64,000 bases of DNA from Pectinatus brassicae (GTDB lineage: Bacteria > Bacillota > Negativicutes > Selenomonadales > Selenomonadaceae): positions 1 through 64,000 of the forward strand of contig NZ_JACHFH010000017.1 in the NCBI RefSeq assembly GCF_014201835.1. The letters run 5' to 3'. The notes below the pieces were generated by a model. That model made no database searches. It was not told where the DNA came from and saw only the letters and a program-made list of their open reading frames with translations. Positions 44,820-55,018 of the stretch are shown here, in pieces (position 1 is the first letter of the stretch; each line of letters starts with the position of its first letter). The translations under genes were made by a program, and so were the position numbers.

Positions 44820-44922
44820 ACTTGATGCGTAAAGTGTAAGTGATTTCGTAACACAATGTAAGCTTTGGTAACTTATGACTAAAATCTGCGAATTGAATAG
44901 AAAAATGAAATGAGGGATTCAA

Positions 44923-47037
44923 ATGGATAACCAAACATACAATCAAATTGTTAATTTTATATGGGGCATTGCTGACGATTGCCTGAGAGATGTATACGTT
45001 CGTGGAAAATACAGGGACGTAATTTTGCCGATGACGGTCATCAGACGATTGGATGCGGTTTTGGAGCCTACCAAGGCTGCGGTGCTAGAAATGAAAGAAG
45101 CATTGGACAAGGCAGGTGTTATCGAGCAAACGGCCGGTTTGTGCAGCGCAGCTGGACAAGCATTCTGCAATTCATCGCCGTTTGTTCTCAAAGACCTGAA
45201 ATCCAGAGCTAAACAACAACAGTTGAAAGCAGACTTTATTGCCTATCTGGACGGGTTTTCTCCGAACGTCCAAGAAATATTGAGCAAATTTGAATTCAGA
45301 AACCAGATCGATCGGATGATCGATGCGAATATACTAGGCGCGGTTATCGAGAAGTTTGTCAGCCCAACGATCAATTTGAGCATTCATCCGGTATTAGAAG
45401 ATAACGGCGAGGTTAAGTTGCCTGGGCTTGATAATCATACGATGGGTGTAATTTTCGAAGAGTTGATTCGCAAGTTCAACGAAGAAAATAACGAAGAAGC
45501 GGGGGAGCATTTTACGCCTAGGGATGTTGTAGAGCTTATGGCGGATATAAGCATTCTGCCAGTAGTTGATAAGATAAAGGATGGATCATATCTTGTCTAT
45601 GATGGCGCCTGCGGAACGGGTGGGATGCTCACTATTGCAGAAGAGCGCCTACTTGAGATTGCAAATAAGTATAAAAAACAAGTGTCGATCAACCTCTTTG
45701 GGCAAGAAATTAACCCCGAAACCTATGCCATTACCAAAGCAGACATGTTGTTAAAAGGTGATGGTGAACAGGCCGAAAATATTAAAATTGGGTCAACTCT
45801 TTCTGACGACCAGCACGCAACAAAGTATTTTGATTTTATGTTGTCGAATCCACCATACGGGAAAAGCTGGAAAACAGATTTGGATCGTTTGGGAGGCAAA
45901 GGAGATATTACCGATACAAGGTTTGTTGTGTCGCACAAAGACGAACCGGAACTGAAAATGATTCCTCGTTCCAGTGATGGACAACTCTTGTTCTTGGCCA
46001 ATAAAATCAGCAAAATGAAACATAACACCGAACTTGGCAGCCGGATCGTGGAAGTCCATAATGGTTCGTCTTTATTCACCGGTGATGCCGGACAGGGCGA
46101 AAGCAACCTCAGGCGATATATCATTGAAAACGACTGGCTGGAGGCGATCATTGCTTTGCCGGAAAACATGTTTTACAATACTGGAATTGCGACATTTATC
46201 TGGGTTGTAACCAATCGAAAAGCGCCGCACCGTCAGGGAAAAGTTCAATTAATTGATGCAACTGCCATGAAGTCGCCGCTTAGAAAAAATCTTGGCAACA
46301 AAAACTGCGAATTGACGCCGGAAATTCGAAACGAGATTACGAAGCTGTTAATGAATTTTGCAGAGACCGAGCAATCAAAAGTCTTTGATAACCGCGAATT
46401 TGGTTATTACAAAGTGACCGTGGAAAGACCATTACGACTTGCAGTTGACTTATCAGAAACCAATTTGGATAAATTTGAACAAGTTTGCCAAGTAACTGAT
46501 GATATGGCAGTTATGAGCGTACTGCGCGAGGTAGCGAAACAGTTAGATTATGCGATGGTTATGGATTATAACGCATTCTTGAAGAAGCTTGACCAAGCAG
46601 CGGATAATTTGGATATCAAGCTTCCTGCAAAACGCATCAATTTTATCAAAAGTCAATTTACAGAAGTGAACGAACAGGCCGCGCCAGTGATTAAAAAAAT
46701 CCACAAGGCAGGAAAAGCAGAAAAGAACTCTTTGTACGGCTTGTATGATATAGAAAACAAGATTGTGGAATATGAGCCGGACGCAGCCTTAAGAGATACC
46801 GAACAGATTCCGCTTCTGCATGAAGGCGGCATTGGAGCGTTCTTTGAAGAAGAAGTGCTGCCTTTTGCGCCAGATGCCTGGATTGATGTAGCAAAGACGC
46901 AAATCGGCTATGAAATCAGCTTTACGAAGTATTTCTATAAACCTGTAAAACTGAGATCGTTAGAGGAAATTGTTGCTGATATTAAAGTGCTGGAAGCGGA
47001 AACAGACGGATTACTTAACGAGATTATAGGGGGCTAA
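44923..47037 (+). CDS. hsdM: Type I restriction-modification methylase subunit HsdM
   Basis: A 704-residue N6-adenine methylase. It has an N-terminal helical HsdM domain, SAM motif I DGACGTGGM (residues 227-235) and catalytic NPPY (309-312), plus a longer than usual C-terminal extension (about 180 residues). It forms the M2S methylase with the HsdS encoded five bases downstream. Confidence 0.94.
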   Translation: MDNQTYNQIVNFIWGIADDCLRDVYVRGKYRDVILPMTVIRRLDAVLEPTKAAVLEMKEALDKAGVIEQTAGLCSAAGQAFCNSSPFVLKDLKSRAKQQQLKADFIAYLDGFSPNVQEILSKFEFRNQIDRMIDANILGAVIEKFVSPTINLSIHPVLEDNGEVKLPGLDNHTMGVIFEELIRKFNEENNEEAGEHFTPRDVVELMADISILPVVDKIKDGSYLVYDGACGTGGMLTIAEERLLEIANKYKKQVSINLFGQEINPETYAITKADMLLKGDGEQAENIKIGSTLSDDQHATKYFDFMLSNPPYGKSWKTDLDRLGGKGDITDTRFVVSHKDEPELKMIPRSSDGQLLFLANKISKMKHNTELGSRIVEVHNGSSLFTGDAGQGESNLRRYIIENDWLEAIIALPENMFYNTGIATFIWVVTNRKAPHRQGKVQLIDATAMKSPLRKNLGNKNCELTPEIRNEITKLLMNFAETEQSKVFDNREFGYYKVTVERPLRLAVDLSETNLDKFEQVCQVTDDMAVMSVLREVAKQLDYAMVMDYNAFLKKLDQAADNLDIKLPAKRINFIKSQFTEVNEQAAPVIKKIHKAGKAEKNSLYGLYDIENKIVEYEPDAALRDTEQIPLLHEGGIGAFFEEEVLPFAPDAWIDVAKTQIGYEISFTKYFYKPVKLRSLEEIVADIKVLEAETDGLLNEIIGG

Positions 47038-47041
47038 GCGG

Positions 47042-48421
47042 ATGATGAATAATGAACTTAGACCTTATGAGGAATATGTAGATACTCGAGATGTTTGGCA
47101 TGGAAAGCTACCGAAACACTGGGATTGTGTAAAGCTTGGCATGAAATTCAGAGAAAGAAGGACAAAGGTATCTGATAAGGAGTTTATGCCGCTATCGGTC
47201 ACCAAAAATGGAATCGTTCCTCAGCTATCTACTGCTGCTAAAAGTAACGATGGGGATAATCGTAAGCTTGTTAAACAAGGTGATTTTGTTATTAATAGTC
47301 GCTCGGATCGAAAAGGGTCCAGTGGCTTATCAAATTATAATGGCTCAGTATCACTTATTAATATTGTCTTACAACCATATGAAGTTAATTCAAAGTATGC
47401 TCATTATCTCTTTAAAAGCAACAGCTTTATAGAAGAGTTCTATCGAAATGGACGAGGTATTGTTGCAGACCTATGGACAACCAGATTTTATGAAATGCGG
47501 AATATATATATTCCAATCCCCTCACTACCCGAGCAAGACCAAATTGTCAAATATCTTGACAATAAACTCGCGAAGATCAATAAATTCATCAAAGCCAAGA
47601 AAAAGCTGATTGCGGCGTTGAAAGAACAAAAACAAGCAATTATCAATCAAGCTGTAACTAAAGGATTTGACTCTAAGGTGAGAATGAAGCCATCAGGAAT
47701 TGAATGGTTGGGGGATATACCTGAGCATTGGACAATGGTTCAATTAAAAAGATTAGTTAAAACTGTTAAGACAGGGGGGACTCCTTCGGGAGCTGACGAA
47801 AAATATTTTGAACCAATTGGGTTTAATTGGTTCACTCCGAGTGATTTCAATGATGAGCTTTACTTATCAAATTCAAATCGGCAGTTATCTAATGTTGGAA
47901 AAAGTGAAGTTAATATCTTTCCCCAAGGAACTGTTATGATGATCGGAATTGGAGCGACAATGGGGAAGATATCAATTTCGGAAAAGAAATGTTCATGTAA
48001 TCAACAAATTAATGCGATATTATGTAGTGAAAACATTATACCTGAATTTTTGGTTTATTTTATGCGGGCAGTAAGAACGCATATTTTTGCGATTGCTAAA
48101 TATACTACACTACCAATTTTAAATCAAGAAGAAACTAAGAAAATTATGGTGCCTTCAATTCCTTGCGAAGAACAGAAAAAAATTGTTCTTAAAATTAATG
48201 AATCTGTTGCAGTCTATGATGCTGGCATTAAAAAAATCGAACATGAAATTGGCCTTGTTTTAGAATATAAAAGCAGTCTTGTTTCGGAAGTAGTGACTGG
48301 TAAAGTGGATGTTCAACATGTTTTCATAGAGAAACCAAAGAAAGTAGGCAGAGATGAGTCTGATATAGATGAAGAATTAACTTATGGAGGAGAGACTGAT
48401 ATAGAGGAAGGTGATGAATAA
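47042..48421 (+). CDS. hsdS: Type I restriction-modification specificity subunit HsdS
   Basis: A 459-residue protein with two target-recognition domains, each followed by a conserved helix. The first helix is SLPEQDQIVKYLDNKLAKIN (residues about 160-179), and the second domain starts at GIEWLGDIPEHW and ends in IPCEEQKKIVLKINE. Each TRD reads half of a bipartite target. The stop codon shares one base with the hsdR start. Confidence 0.94.
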   Translation: MMNNELRPYEEYVDTRDVWHGKLPKHWDCVKLGMKFRERRTKVSDKEFMPLSVTKNGIVPQLSTAAKSNDGDNRKLVKQGDFVINSRSDRKGSSGLSNYNGSVSLINIVLQPYEVNSKYAHYLFKSNSFIEEFYRNGRGIVADLWTTRFYEMRNIYIPIPSLPEQDQIVKYLDNKLAKINKFIKAKKKLIAALKEQKQAIINQAVTKGFDSKVRMKPSGIEWLGDIPEHWTMVQLKRLVKTVKTGGTPSGADEKYFEPIGFNWFTPSDFNDELYLSNSNRQLSNVGKSEVNIFPQGTVMMIGIGATMGKISISEKKCSCNQQINAILCSENIIPEFLVYFMRAVRTHIFAIAKYTTLPILNQEETKKIMVPSIPCEEQKKIVLKINESVAVYDAGIKKIEHEIGLVLEYKSSLVSEVVTGKVDVQHVFIEKPKKVGRDESDIDEELTYGGETDIEEGDE

Positions 48422-51384
48422 TGCCTACCAATATGAAAGAATCAGGGTTTGAAACCCTGATCGTTAAGCATTTGACGGAGGTCAATGGTTATGAGGAAGG
48501 CAAAAATAATGACTATAATAAGGACTATGCGATCGATGAAACACGATTGTTTCGCTTTCTAAGAGCCACACAGCCGGAAGAACTTGAAAAACTAGGGTTG
48601 GATATCGAGACGAACAAAATCAAGTTTTTGAACCGTTTGCAAGGTGAAATTGCCAAACGTGGCGTCATTGATGTCTTGCGTAATGGGTTTAAGGTATATC
48701 CAGCGTCGTTTGATTTGTTCTATTTGACGCCTTCGAAAAACAATCCGGCATCGAAAGCGTTGTATGAGCAGAACATTTTCAGTGTGACAAGACAGTTGAT
48801 GTACTCAAAAGATAATACCAAACTGGCACTGGATTTTGCGATCTTGTTAAATGGTTTGCCAATAATTACTTGCGAATTGAAAAACAAACTGACCAAACAA
48901 AACATTGAAGATGCCATTTATCAATACAAAAATGACCGAGACCCGAAAGAGCTAATTTTTAACTTCGGACGTTGCATGGTGCATTTTGCAGTGGATGACA
49001 ATGAAGTCGCTATGTGTACCAAACTGGACGGCAAGAAATCTTGGTTTTTGCCGTTTAATAAAGGAAACGAAGGCGGGGCTGGTAATCCGCCCAATCCTTC
49101 TGGAATAAAAACGGACTATCTTTGGAAAGAGATATTTACCAAGGGTGAACTATCAAATATTATTGAAAATTTTGCGCAAATTATCAAAGAACAAGACGAA
49201 GAAACGAAAAAACCAAAACCCAAGCAAGTTTTTCCGCGTTACCACCAGCTTTCAGCGGTTAAAGCGCTATTAGCGGACGTATTTCAGGTTGGCGCTGGTC
49301 AGAAGTATTTAATCCAGCACAGCGCGGGAAGCGGCAAGTCAAACTCGATTGCCTGGCTGGCGCACCAGCTGGTTTCGATGGAAAAGGACGGAAAATCCAT
49401 TTTTGACTCCATTATTGTTGTCACCGACAGGATCAATCTGGATAAACAAATCAAAAATACCATCAAAGGATTTATGCAGGTAGCAAATACGGTTGGACAT
49501 GCAGACAGTTCCGGCGATCTGAAAAAGCTACTGCAAGATGGTAAAAAAATCATTATAACGATCGTTCATAAATTCCCCTTTATTTTAGATGACATTGGGA
49601 CCGCACATCGTAAAAACAATTTTGCTATCATTATTGACGAAGCTCACTCCAGCCAAAGCGGCAATATGTCAGCGAAAATGAATATGGCTCTTTCTGCGGA
49701 CTATGATGAGGGGGAAGAAGAGTCAACAGAAGATAAGATCAATAAAATTCTTGAAGGCAGGAAAATGCTTAAAAATGCAAGCTACTTTGCATTTACGGCA
49801 ACGCCAAAGAACAAAACGCTTGAAATGTTTGGGGTTCCCTATGAAGCGGAAGGAAAGATCAAACATCGCCCGTTTCATAACTATTCAATGAAACAGGCCA
49901 TTCAAGAAGGCTTTATACTGGACGTGCTTAAACACTATACGCCAATCAACAGCTATTATAAGATTGCGAAAATCGTCGAAGATGATCCGTTGTTTGACAA
50001 GAAAAAATCGCAAAAAAAGCTGCGGCGCTATGTAGAATCACAAGAGAAGGCAATCGAACTTAAAGCGGAAATTATGATGGATCATTTTCATGACCAGGTT
50101 ATTGCAAAAGGAAAAATTGGCGGGCAAGCTCGGGCGATGGTTGTCACCAGCAGTATCGAAAGAGCAATCCAGTATTATTATGCCATTGACGTGTATCTCC
50201 AAAAGCGTAAAAGTGCCTATAAGGCCATAGTTGCCTTTTCGGGAGAACATGAGTATGGCGGAAAAAAAGTGACCGAAGCATCAATTAACGGATTTGCCAG
50301 CAGTGAAATTGAACGGCGCATGAAACGAGAGCCATATCGAATTCTCGTTGTTGCAAACAAATATCAGACGGGATATGATGAACCGCTGTTGCACACAATG
50401 TATGTTGACAAGATTCTCACAGACATCAAGGCGGTTCAGACATTATCAAGGCTGAATCGGGCACATCCCCAGAAATATGATACCTTTATTCTTGATTTTG
50501 CAAATGATACAGAAGTGATTAAGGAGTCTTTTGAAAAATACTATACAACGACGGTTTTGTCAGACGAAACCGATCCTGACAAACTCAACGATTTAGAATC
50601 GGACATTCGTGCTTACCATGTTTTTACCGACTACCATGTCAATACGGTTGTTGAACTGTATTTGAACGGAGCTGACAGAGACCGTCTTGATCCTATCTTA
50701 GATGCATGTGCGCATAACTATGAAAAAGAACTCGATGAAAATGGACAAGTAGATTTTAAAAGCAAATGCAAGGCTTTTGTCAGGACATATGGATTCTTAG
50801 CATCCATACTGCCTTATGGCAATGCCGATTGGGAAAAACTGTCCATATTTTTGAACTTCCTAATTCATAAGCTTCCAGCGCCTGTCGAAGATGATTTGTC
50901 AGCGGGAATATTAGAGGCTATAGATTTAGATAGTTATCGCGTGGAGGCCCAAACGTCGATGTCTATTGTTCTTGAAGATCAAGGTGAATACGGTATAGAT
51001 CCTGTGCCAACCAGTGCAGGAGGCGGGAAAGGAGAATCGGAGCTTGATTTATTAAGTAATATTCTTTCTGACTTCAACGATCTTTTTGGCAATATAGAAT
51101 GGAAAGATATGGATCAGGTTAAAAAACGTATCTCAGAGTTTCCGGAAATGGTTGCCCAAAATAAAGATTATCAAAATGCCATGAAAAATTCGGATAAGCA
51201 AAATGCAAAAATAGAGAGCGACAAAGCATTGAATCGCGCGGTACTCAATACAATGGCGGATAACATGGAAGTATTCAAGCAGTTTCAGGACAATCCATCA
51301 TTTAAAAAATGGCTGTCGGATATGGTGTTCAATTTGACGTTTAATACGGATGGCAGTGTTTATCAAGGGCAGCCTAGGATTTAG
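48421..51384 (+). CDS. hsdR: Type I restriction endonuclease subunit HsdR
   Basis: A 987-residue restriction and translocation subunit. The N-terminal nuclease site is D138 ... E152-L-K154 (PIITCELKN). The SF2 translocase follows, with Walker A SAGSGKSNS (K306), DEAH (406-409), FTATPKNKT and QTLSRLNRAHP (motif VI). All catalytic residues are intact, so the system may be active. Confidence 0.95.
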   Translation: MPTNMKESGFETLIVKHLTEVNGYEEGKNNDYNKDYAIDETRLFRFLRATQPEELEKLGLDIETNKIKFLNRLQGEIAKRGVIDVLRNGFKVYPASFDLFYLTPSKNNPASKALYEQNIFSVTRQLMYSKDNTKLALDFAILLNGLPIITCELKNKLTKQNIEDAIYQYKNDRDPKELIFNFGRCMVHFAVDDNEVAMCTKLDGKKSWFLPFNKGNEGGAGNPPNPSGIKTDYLWKEIFTKGELSNIIENFAQIIKEQDEETKKPKPKQVFPRYHQLSAVKALLADVFQVGAGQKYLIQHSAGSGKSNSIAWLAHQLVSMEKDGKSIFDSIIVVTDRINLDKQIKNTIKGFMQVANTVGHADSSGDLKKLLQDGKKIIITIVHKFPFILDDIGTAHRKNNFAIIIDEAHSSQSGNMSAKMNMALSADYDEGEEESTEDKINKILEGRKMLKNASYFAFTATPKNKTLEMFGVPYEAEGKIKHRPFHNYSMKQAIQEGFILDVLKHYTPINSYYKIAKIVEDDPLFDKKKSQKKLRRYVESQEKAIELKAEIMMDHFHDQVIAKGKIGGQARAMVVTSSIERAIQYYYAIDVYLQKRKSAYKAIVAFSGEHEYGGKKVTEASINGFASSEIERRMKREPYRILVVANKYQTGYDEPLLHTMYVDKILTDIKAVQTLSRLNRAHPQKYDTFILDFANDTEVIKESFEKYYTTTVLSDETDPDKLNDLESDIRAYHVFTDYHVNTVVELYLNGADRDRLDPILDACAHNYEKELDENGQVDFKSKCKAFVRTYGFLASILPYGNADWEKLSIFLNFLIHKLPAPVEDDLSAGILEAIDLDSYRVEAQTSMSIVLEDQGEYGIDPVPTSAGGGKGESELDLLSNILSDFNDLFGNIEWKDMDQVKKRISEFPEMVAQNKDYQNAMKNSDKQNAKIESDKALNRAVLNTMADNMEVFKQFQDNPSFKKWLSDMVFNLTFNTDGSVYQGQPRI

Positions 51385-51519
51385 GCGATAAATGATAGTG
51401 TAAAATCAAGTTCGCTGCGGAAGATGTCGTCTTGTTATAGAGGCCCTACATTGATGGTAGTGAGAGATTGGTATATAGTGTAATTATATGACGCAGCTTA
51501 ATAAGAATGGGGTGAATAG

Positions 51520-53013
51520 ATGGCATCATTTAAGCGTAAATTGCAGAGATCGCAAAAACGGTTAATGACAACTTCTCTTGTCTCACATGACCGCAAGGGA
51601 AAGACGTTAATCCCCCCTATCATGAAAATACAGAAGATGCAAAGAGTTTCATGGATGGATGATAGGTTGCCAGAGTGGCTTTGGGCTGAATTGTTGCTTG
51701 TCGGATTAGGGCGTGCAAAAGCAATAGCGGTAATGAAGAAAGCGGTTGAATTCTGGTATGGAAAGCCCAAAGATCAGCAACCCTACGATATTACACACAC
51801 TGGGCTCGCAAGTATTCCCGGTGAAATTCTGCGTGAATTCCTTCAGAAATTATGCTCCGACAAAGCTAGCCAACAGGCATTGCAACCATTACTGCTATTT
51901 TGCCCGGAACTTCCTGGTAGCGCAATTTGGGAAGAGGCTTTGCAGGGTACTGCCGAACCTGAAATGGGCGATATCCTAGCCAAAGCTGTACTCGAAGTGA
52001 TCGACCATCAGTCACAAACCGCTACTGACTGTAGGTGGTTAAGAGTATTCTACTGGATGGTAATTGGAAAGCTTCATGAACGTAGGGACTTTGCGGAAAC
52101 GCTGTTCGATTATCCTTATGCAGGGGATATGACAACTGTTCGTCCCCGAATCAGGGAAACTGAGATGCAGCTTGATTTTGGTGCAAAGCCTGATCTAAGT
52201 TGGCCCAAAACATTTTGGAGGATATGCATGGAACGTACAGATTGTATTCCTGTAGACTTATCAGATAACGATGCAGTACTTAAATCTCACGTGACAAAAC
52301 AAGAAGTGACCGAACTGGTCGAAAAGCTGAAGATGCATTGGGACCAAACAGTTAATGATACGGATATTAACCCCAAAAGAGATACCGTCTTTGGCATTGC
52401 CTTTTATTGCTTGTCGATTTTGGAGGAATTAGTTCAGAGTGGCAACAGCACCGGAATTCTCGGAAGATCAGGGATTCGTAGCCTTGTTGAATGTTATATT
52501 ACGTTAGCATATTTAACAAAAAAGGATCAAAGCGATCTTTGGCAAGCTTATCGGCAATACGGAACAGGACAAGCAAAACTCTCTCTTCTAAAGCTGACGG
52601 AAAAGGTGGATCTGGAGACATCCTCGGTTAGTGTCAAAGATCTGGAAATGTTGGCCAATGAGGACTATTGGCAAGAGTTTTTGCCGATAGAACTTGGTAA
52701 CTGGGGTGCCTCAAATCTGAGAAAATTAAGTGAAGAAGCGGGAGTCAAAGATGTCTACGATGCCTTATATGATTGGCCATCTGGTTATATACATGGACAC
52801 TGGGGCGCGGTCAGGGACTCTGTTTTTGTGACGTGCGCGAACCCACTGCATAATTTCCATCGAATACCGAATAATCGCCGAGAATTGAACGATGTTACGG
52901 CGGATGCCGTTGTTCTCGTAAGCATGGTTCTTGATTTGCTTGATGGAAGCTATCCAGGATTTACAGAAAGATTGCCCGCACCAAGCGCAGTTGAAAGTGA
53001 CAAGGCGAAATAA
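51520..53013 (+). CDS. DUF5677-like protein
   Basis: A 497-residue helical protein with the DUF5677-type segment YDALYDWPSGYIHGHWGAVRD (conserved SxxxH and H-x-W positions) and RSLVECYITLAYL. Related proteins turn up in defence islands and mobile elements with no known biochemical role. The His-rich helical core is HEPN-like in appearance, but no RxxxxH motif is evident. It lies 135 bases after hsdR with its own ribosome-binding site, and may be an accessory of the restriction locus or an independent gene. Confidence 0.7.
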   Translation: MASFKRKLQRSQKRLMTTSLVSHDRKGKTLIPPIMKIQKMQRVSWMDDRLPEWLWAELLLVGLGRAKAIAVMKKAVEFWYGKPKDQQPYDITHTGLASIPGEILREFLQKLCSDKASQQALQPLLLFCPELPGSAIWEEALQGTAEPEMGDILAKAVLEVIDHQSQTATDCRWLRVFYWMVIGKLHERRDFAETLFDYPYAGDMTTVRPRIRETEMQLDFGAKPDLSWPKTFWRICMERTDCIPVDLSDNDAVLKSHVTKQEVTELVEKLKMHWDQTVNDTDINPKRDTVFGIAFYCLSILEELVQSGNSTGILGRSGIRSLVECYITLAYLTKKDQSDLWQAYRQYGTGQAKLSLLKLTEKVDLETSSVSVKDLEMLANEDYWQEFLPIELGNWGASNLRKLSEEAGVKDVYDALYDWPSGYIHGHWGAVRDSVFVTCANPLHNFHRIPNNRRELNDVTADAVVLVSMVLDLLDGSYPGFTERLPAPSAVESDKAK

Positions 53014-53018
53014 AGAAA

Positions 53019-53046
53019 TAGGCCGGCGTTTGCCGGTCTATTGTTA
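53019..53046 (+). terminator. Terminator after the DUF5677 gene
   Basis: A 9-bp stem TAGGCCGGC / GCCGGTCTA (one G-U pair), five bases after the stop codon and followed by TTGTTATT. Confidence 0.65.
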
Positions 53047-53186
53047 TTCTGGCACATAGAACGCCATGGCACTTAAATATAATTCTCGGTTGCAATCCGC
53101 GGGCTTTTCTTTATAAACGTTTAAGCGTATATCACGCTAAACCACTTATATATTATTGACATAATGCAAAACAAGGAGGATTTAAC

Positions 53187-53321
53187 ATGAAAAAAGGCTT
53201 AAGTGAAATGGTATTTATTATCGACAAGAGCGGTTCCATGGAAGGGCTTGAAAGTGACACCACCGGAGGTTTTAACGCAATGCTAAAAGAGTATCAGGTC
53301 AAAGGGCAGAACGACCTTTAA
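53187..53321 (+). pseudogene. Truncated von Willebrand factor A-domain protein
   Basis: An ATG with AAGGAGG upstream begins MKKGLSEMVFIIDKSGSM. This holds the MIDAS motif DKSGS of vWA proteins, followed by GLESDTTGGFNAML. After 44 codons the frame runs into a foreign sequence and stops at once, so about 80% of the gene is missing. Confidence 0.75.
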
Positions 53322-53423
53322 CTGCTGGAGCGTGTTGTGGGAAAATCCGTATTGGTGGCAATGCTCATACTGGGCATTGTGGGATTGCTTGAAAGATTTT
53401 TGAGTTGGCGTTTTAGATGGTAG
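53322..53423 (+). pseudogene. C-terminal fragment of an ABC transporter permease
   Basis: Reading from 53322, the 33 codons give LLERVVGKSVLVAMLILGIV, then GLLERFLSWRFRW and a stop. This resembles the extreme C-terminus of nitrate/sulfonate-type permeases (last membrane helix plus basic tail ending in Trp). It abuts the vWA fragment directly. Confidence 0.5.
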
Positions 53424-53479
53424 CGATGAAGAATTTATTAGGCGTTTTTCACGGAAACGTTGTTTAACAGGAGGTCGAA

Positions 53480-53629
53480 ATGAAATTAATTCATTTAATA
53501 AAACCACCTTGCCCCAAATGTCCATATACTCTCGGGCAAGTGAAATTTATCGATAACCCTTGTCCAAGTTGTAAGTCAAATAACTACCAAATGTATTATA
53601 GGCTTATGGAAGGCAAGCATAAGTCCTGA
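53480..53629 (+). CDS. Small zinc-ribbon-like protein, 49 residues
   Basis: ATG at 53480 preceded by CAGGAGG. The product begins MKLIHLIKPPCPKCPYTLGQ and has two CPxC knuckles (CPKC at residues 11-14, CPSC at 28-31), the layout of a rubredoxin-type zinc ribbon. It is too short to contain anything else. The function is unknown; nucleic-acid binding is plausible. Confidence 0.65.
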   Translation: MKLIHLIKPPCPKCPYTLGQVKFIDNPCPSCKSNNYQMYYRLMEGKHKS

Positions 53630-53757
53630 ACTTCTATGAAGAAGCATGTTTTTCGACTTGTGGTAATTGATTCGCAGGAATGTTTTGCAAATCGAATAGC
53701 CTTATTCTTCGCCTATATATTATGAAATGAGTGATATATAGAAGGCGGGGGATTTTA

Positions 53758-53874
53758 TTGTCAAAGAATAAAATAATGGATATAGTGTTGATGGCAGCTT
53801 CTGTGCTACTAGCTGTGGTAAAAGCTATTGTCGAGCAAGAAGAACCCAAAGAAGATAACGATGAAACTTCATAA
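53758..53874 (+). CDS. Small membrane peptide, 38 residues
   Basis: TTG start with GGCGGGGG about seven bases upstream. The product begins MSKNKIMDIVLMAASVLLAV and continues VKAIVEQEEPKEDNDETS: one membrane helix and an acidic tail. A terminator follows six bases after the stop, supporting a real gene. It could be a toxin-like or regulatory peptide. Confidence 0.5.
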   Translation: MSKNKIMDIVLMAASVLLAVVKAIVEQEEPKEDNDETS

Positions 53875-53879
53875 TTACC

Positions 53880-53917
53880 AAACAAAGGGCTTCCCGTTGA
53901 GGAAGTCCTTTGTTTAT
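53880..53917 (+). terminator. Terminator-like hairpin
   Basis: AAACAAAGGGCTTCC pairs with GGAAGTCCTTTGTTT around CGTTGA. The stem is about 15 bp (one G-U pair), flanked by A and T runs, directly downstream of the 38-residue peptide gene. Confidence 0.75.
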
Positions 53918-53992
53918 CTGCTTAGACAAGTATGAAATCGAAGGGTTCTTCACGTTAATTCAACAATAAAACTTATAGAGGAGATGTTTTCA

Positions 53993-54931
53993 ATGTCAGC
54001 AAATGTAGAAACTATGTTTTACACGAGGGTAGCCCCATGGCACGGTCTTGGTGTTTGTGTAGAAGATGCTTTAAGCTCAGGCGAAGCCATTGAGCAGTCG
54101 GGACTTAACTGGGATGTTATCCAACGCCCGATCATGACCAGCAACTATACCCCCATCCCCGGTTACAAAGCCAATATCCGCGATAGCGATGAAAAAATTC
54201 TTGGCGTAGTTACTGACCGGTATAAGGTTGTCCAAAACTCGGAAGCCTTTGCGTTTACAGACTCTCTATTGGGCGAGGGAGTGCGCTATGAAACGGCGGG
54301 AGCGTTACAAGAAGGCCGTAAGATTTGGCTGCTTGCTAAACTTCCAGACAAGTACATCATTGAGGGTGAACAAATTGAGCCTTACCTTGTATTCAGCAGC
54401 TCTCATGATGGTAATGGCGCTATTAAGGTAGCCATGACTCCGGTGCGGGTGGTATGCCAGAATACGCTCAACATTGCCTTGGCTACGGCTAGACGTACTT
54501 GGTCAACTGTTCATGTGGGTGATTTGGCCCGCAAGATGGATGATGCTCATAATACCCTTTTGTTGGCAGAGAATTACATGGGGAGATTGGGCGCAGAGTT
54601 TTCGCGGCTATCCAAAATAAAGTTGACCGATGCTAAGGTAATGGAGTATGTTGATATGCTGCTGCCGATGAATGACAATCCTACGGATACTCACAAGAAA
54701 AATATAGCTAGAATCCGCGAGGATTTAAAACTTCGATATTTCGATGCTCCCGACCTCAAGGGGATTGTTGGCAAGAATGCCTATCGGTTTATTTGCGCAG
54801 TGTCAGACTTTGCTACTCATGCGAAGCCGCTACGTGAAACTATTAGTTACAGGGAGAATATGTTTGCTAAGACGGTGGATGGCAATCCGCTGATTGATAA
54901 GGCATATGAAATCGTACAATCAGCGGCATAA
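53993..54931 (+). CDS. DUF932 phage/plasmid-like protein
   Basis: A 312-residue protein with the DUF932/TIGR03299 signature near its start: TRVAPWHGLGVCVEDALSSG (residues about 11-30). It also has GNGAIKVAMTPVRVVCQNTL (around 140-160) and a C-terminal helical domain. Such proteins are widespread in phages, plasmids and integrative elements and occur beside recombination genes. The molecular role is not established. Start placed at 53993 (GAGGAG nine bases upstream). Confidence 0.85.
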   Translation: MSANVETMFYTRVAPWHGLGVCVEDALSSGEAIEQSGLNWDVIQRPIMTSNYTPIPGYKANIRDSDEKILGVVTDRYKVVQNSEAFAFTDSLLGEGVRYETAGALQEGRKIWLLAKLPDKYIIEGEQIEPYLVFSSSHDGNGAIKVAMTPVRVVCQNTLNIALATARRTWSTVHVGDLARKMDDAHNTLLLAENYMGRLGAEFSRLSKIKLTDAKVMEYVDMLLPMNDNPTDTHKKNIARIREDLKLRYFDAPDLKGIVGKNAYRFICAVSDFATHAKPLRETISYRENMFAKTVDGNPLIDKAYEIVQSAA

Positions 54932-55018
54932 TACCAGCATTAAAAGTTAATTGAGCAAAGGGTATGTGGTGAATTCACTGCATACCCATATTTGATTATG
55001 TAAAGCGAGGTGCGATGT

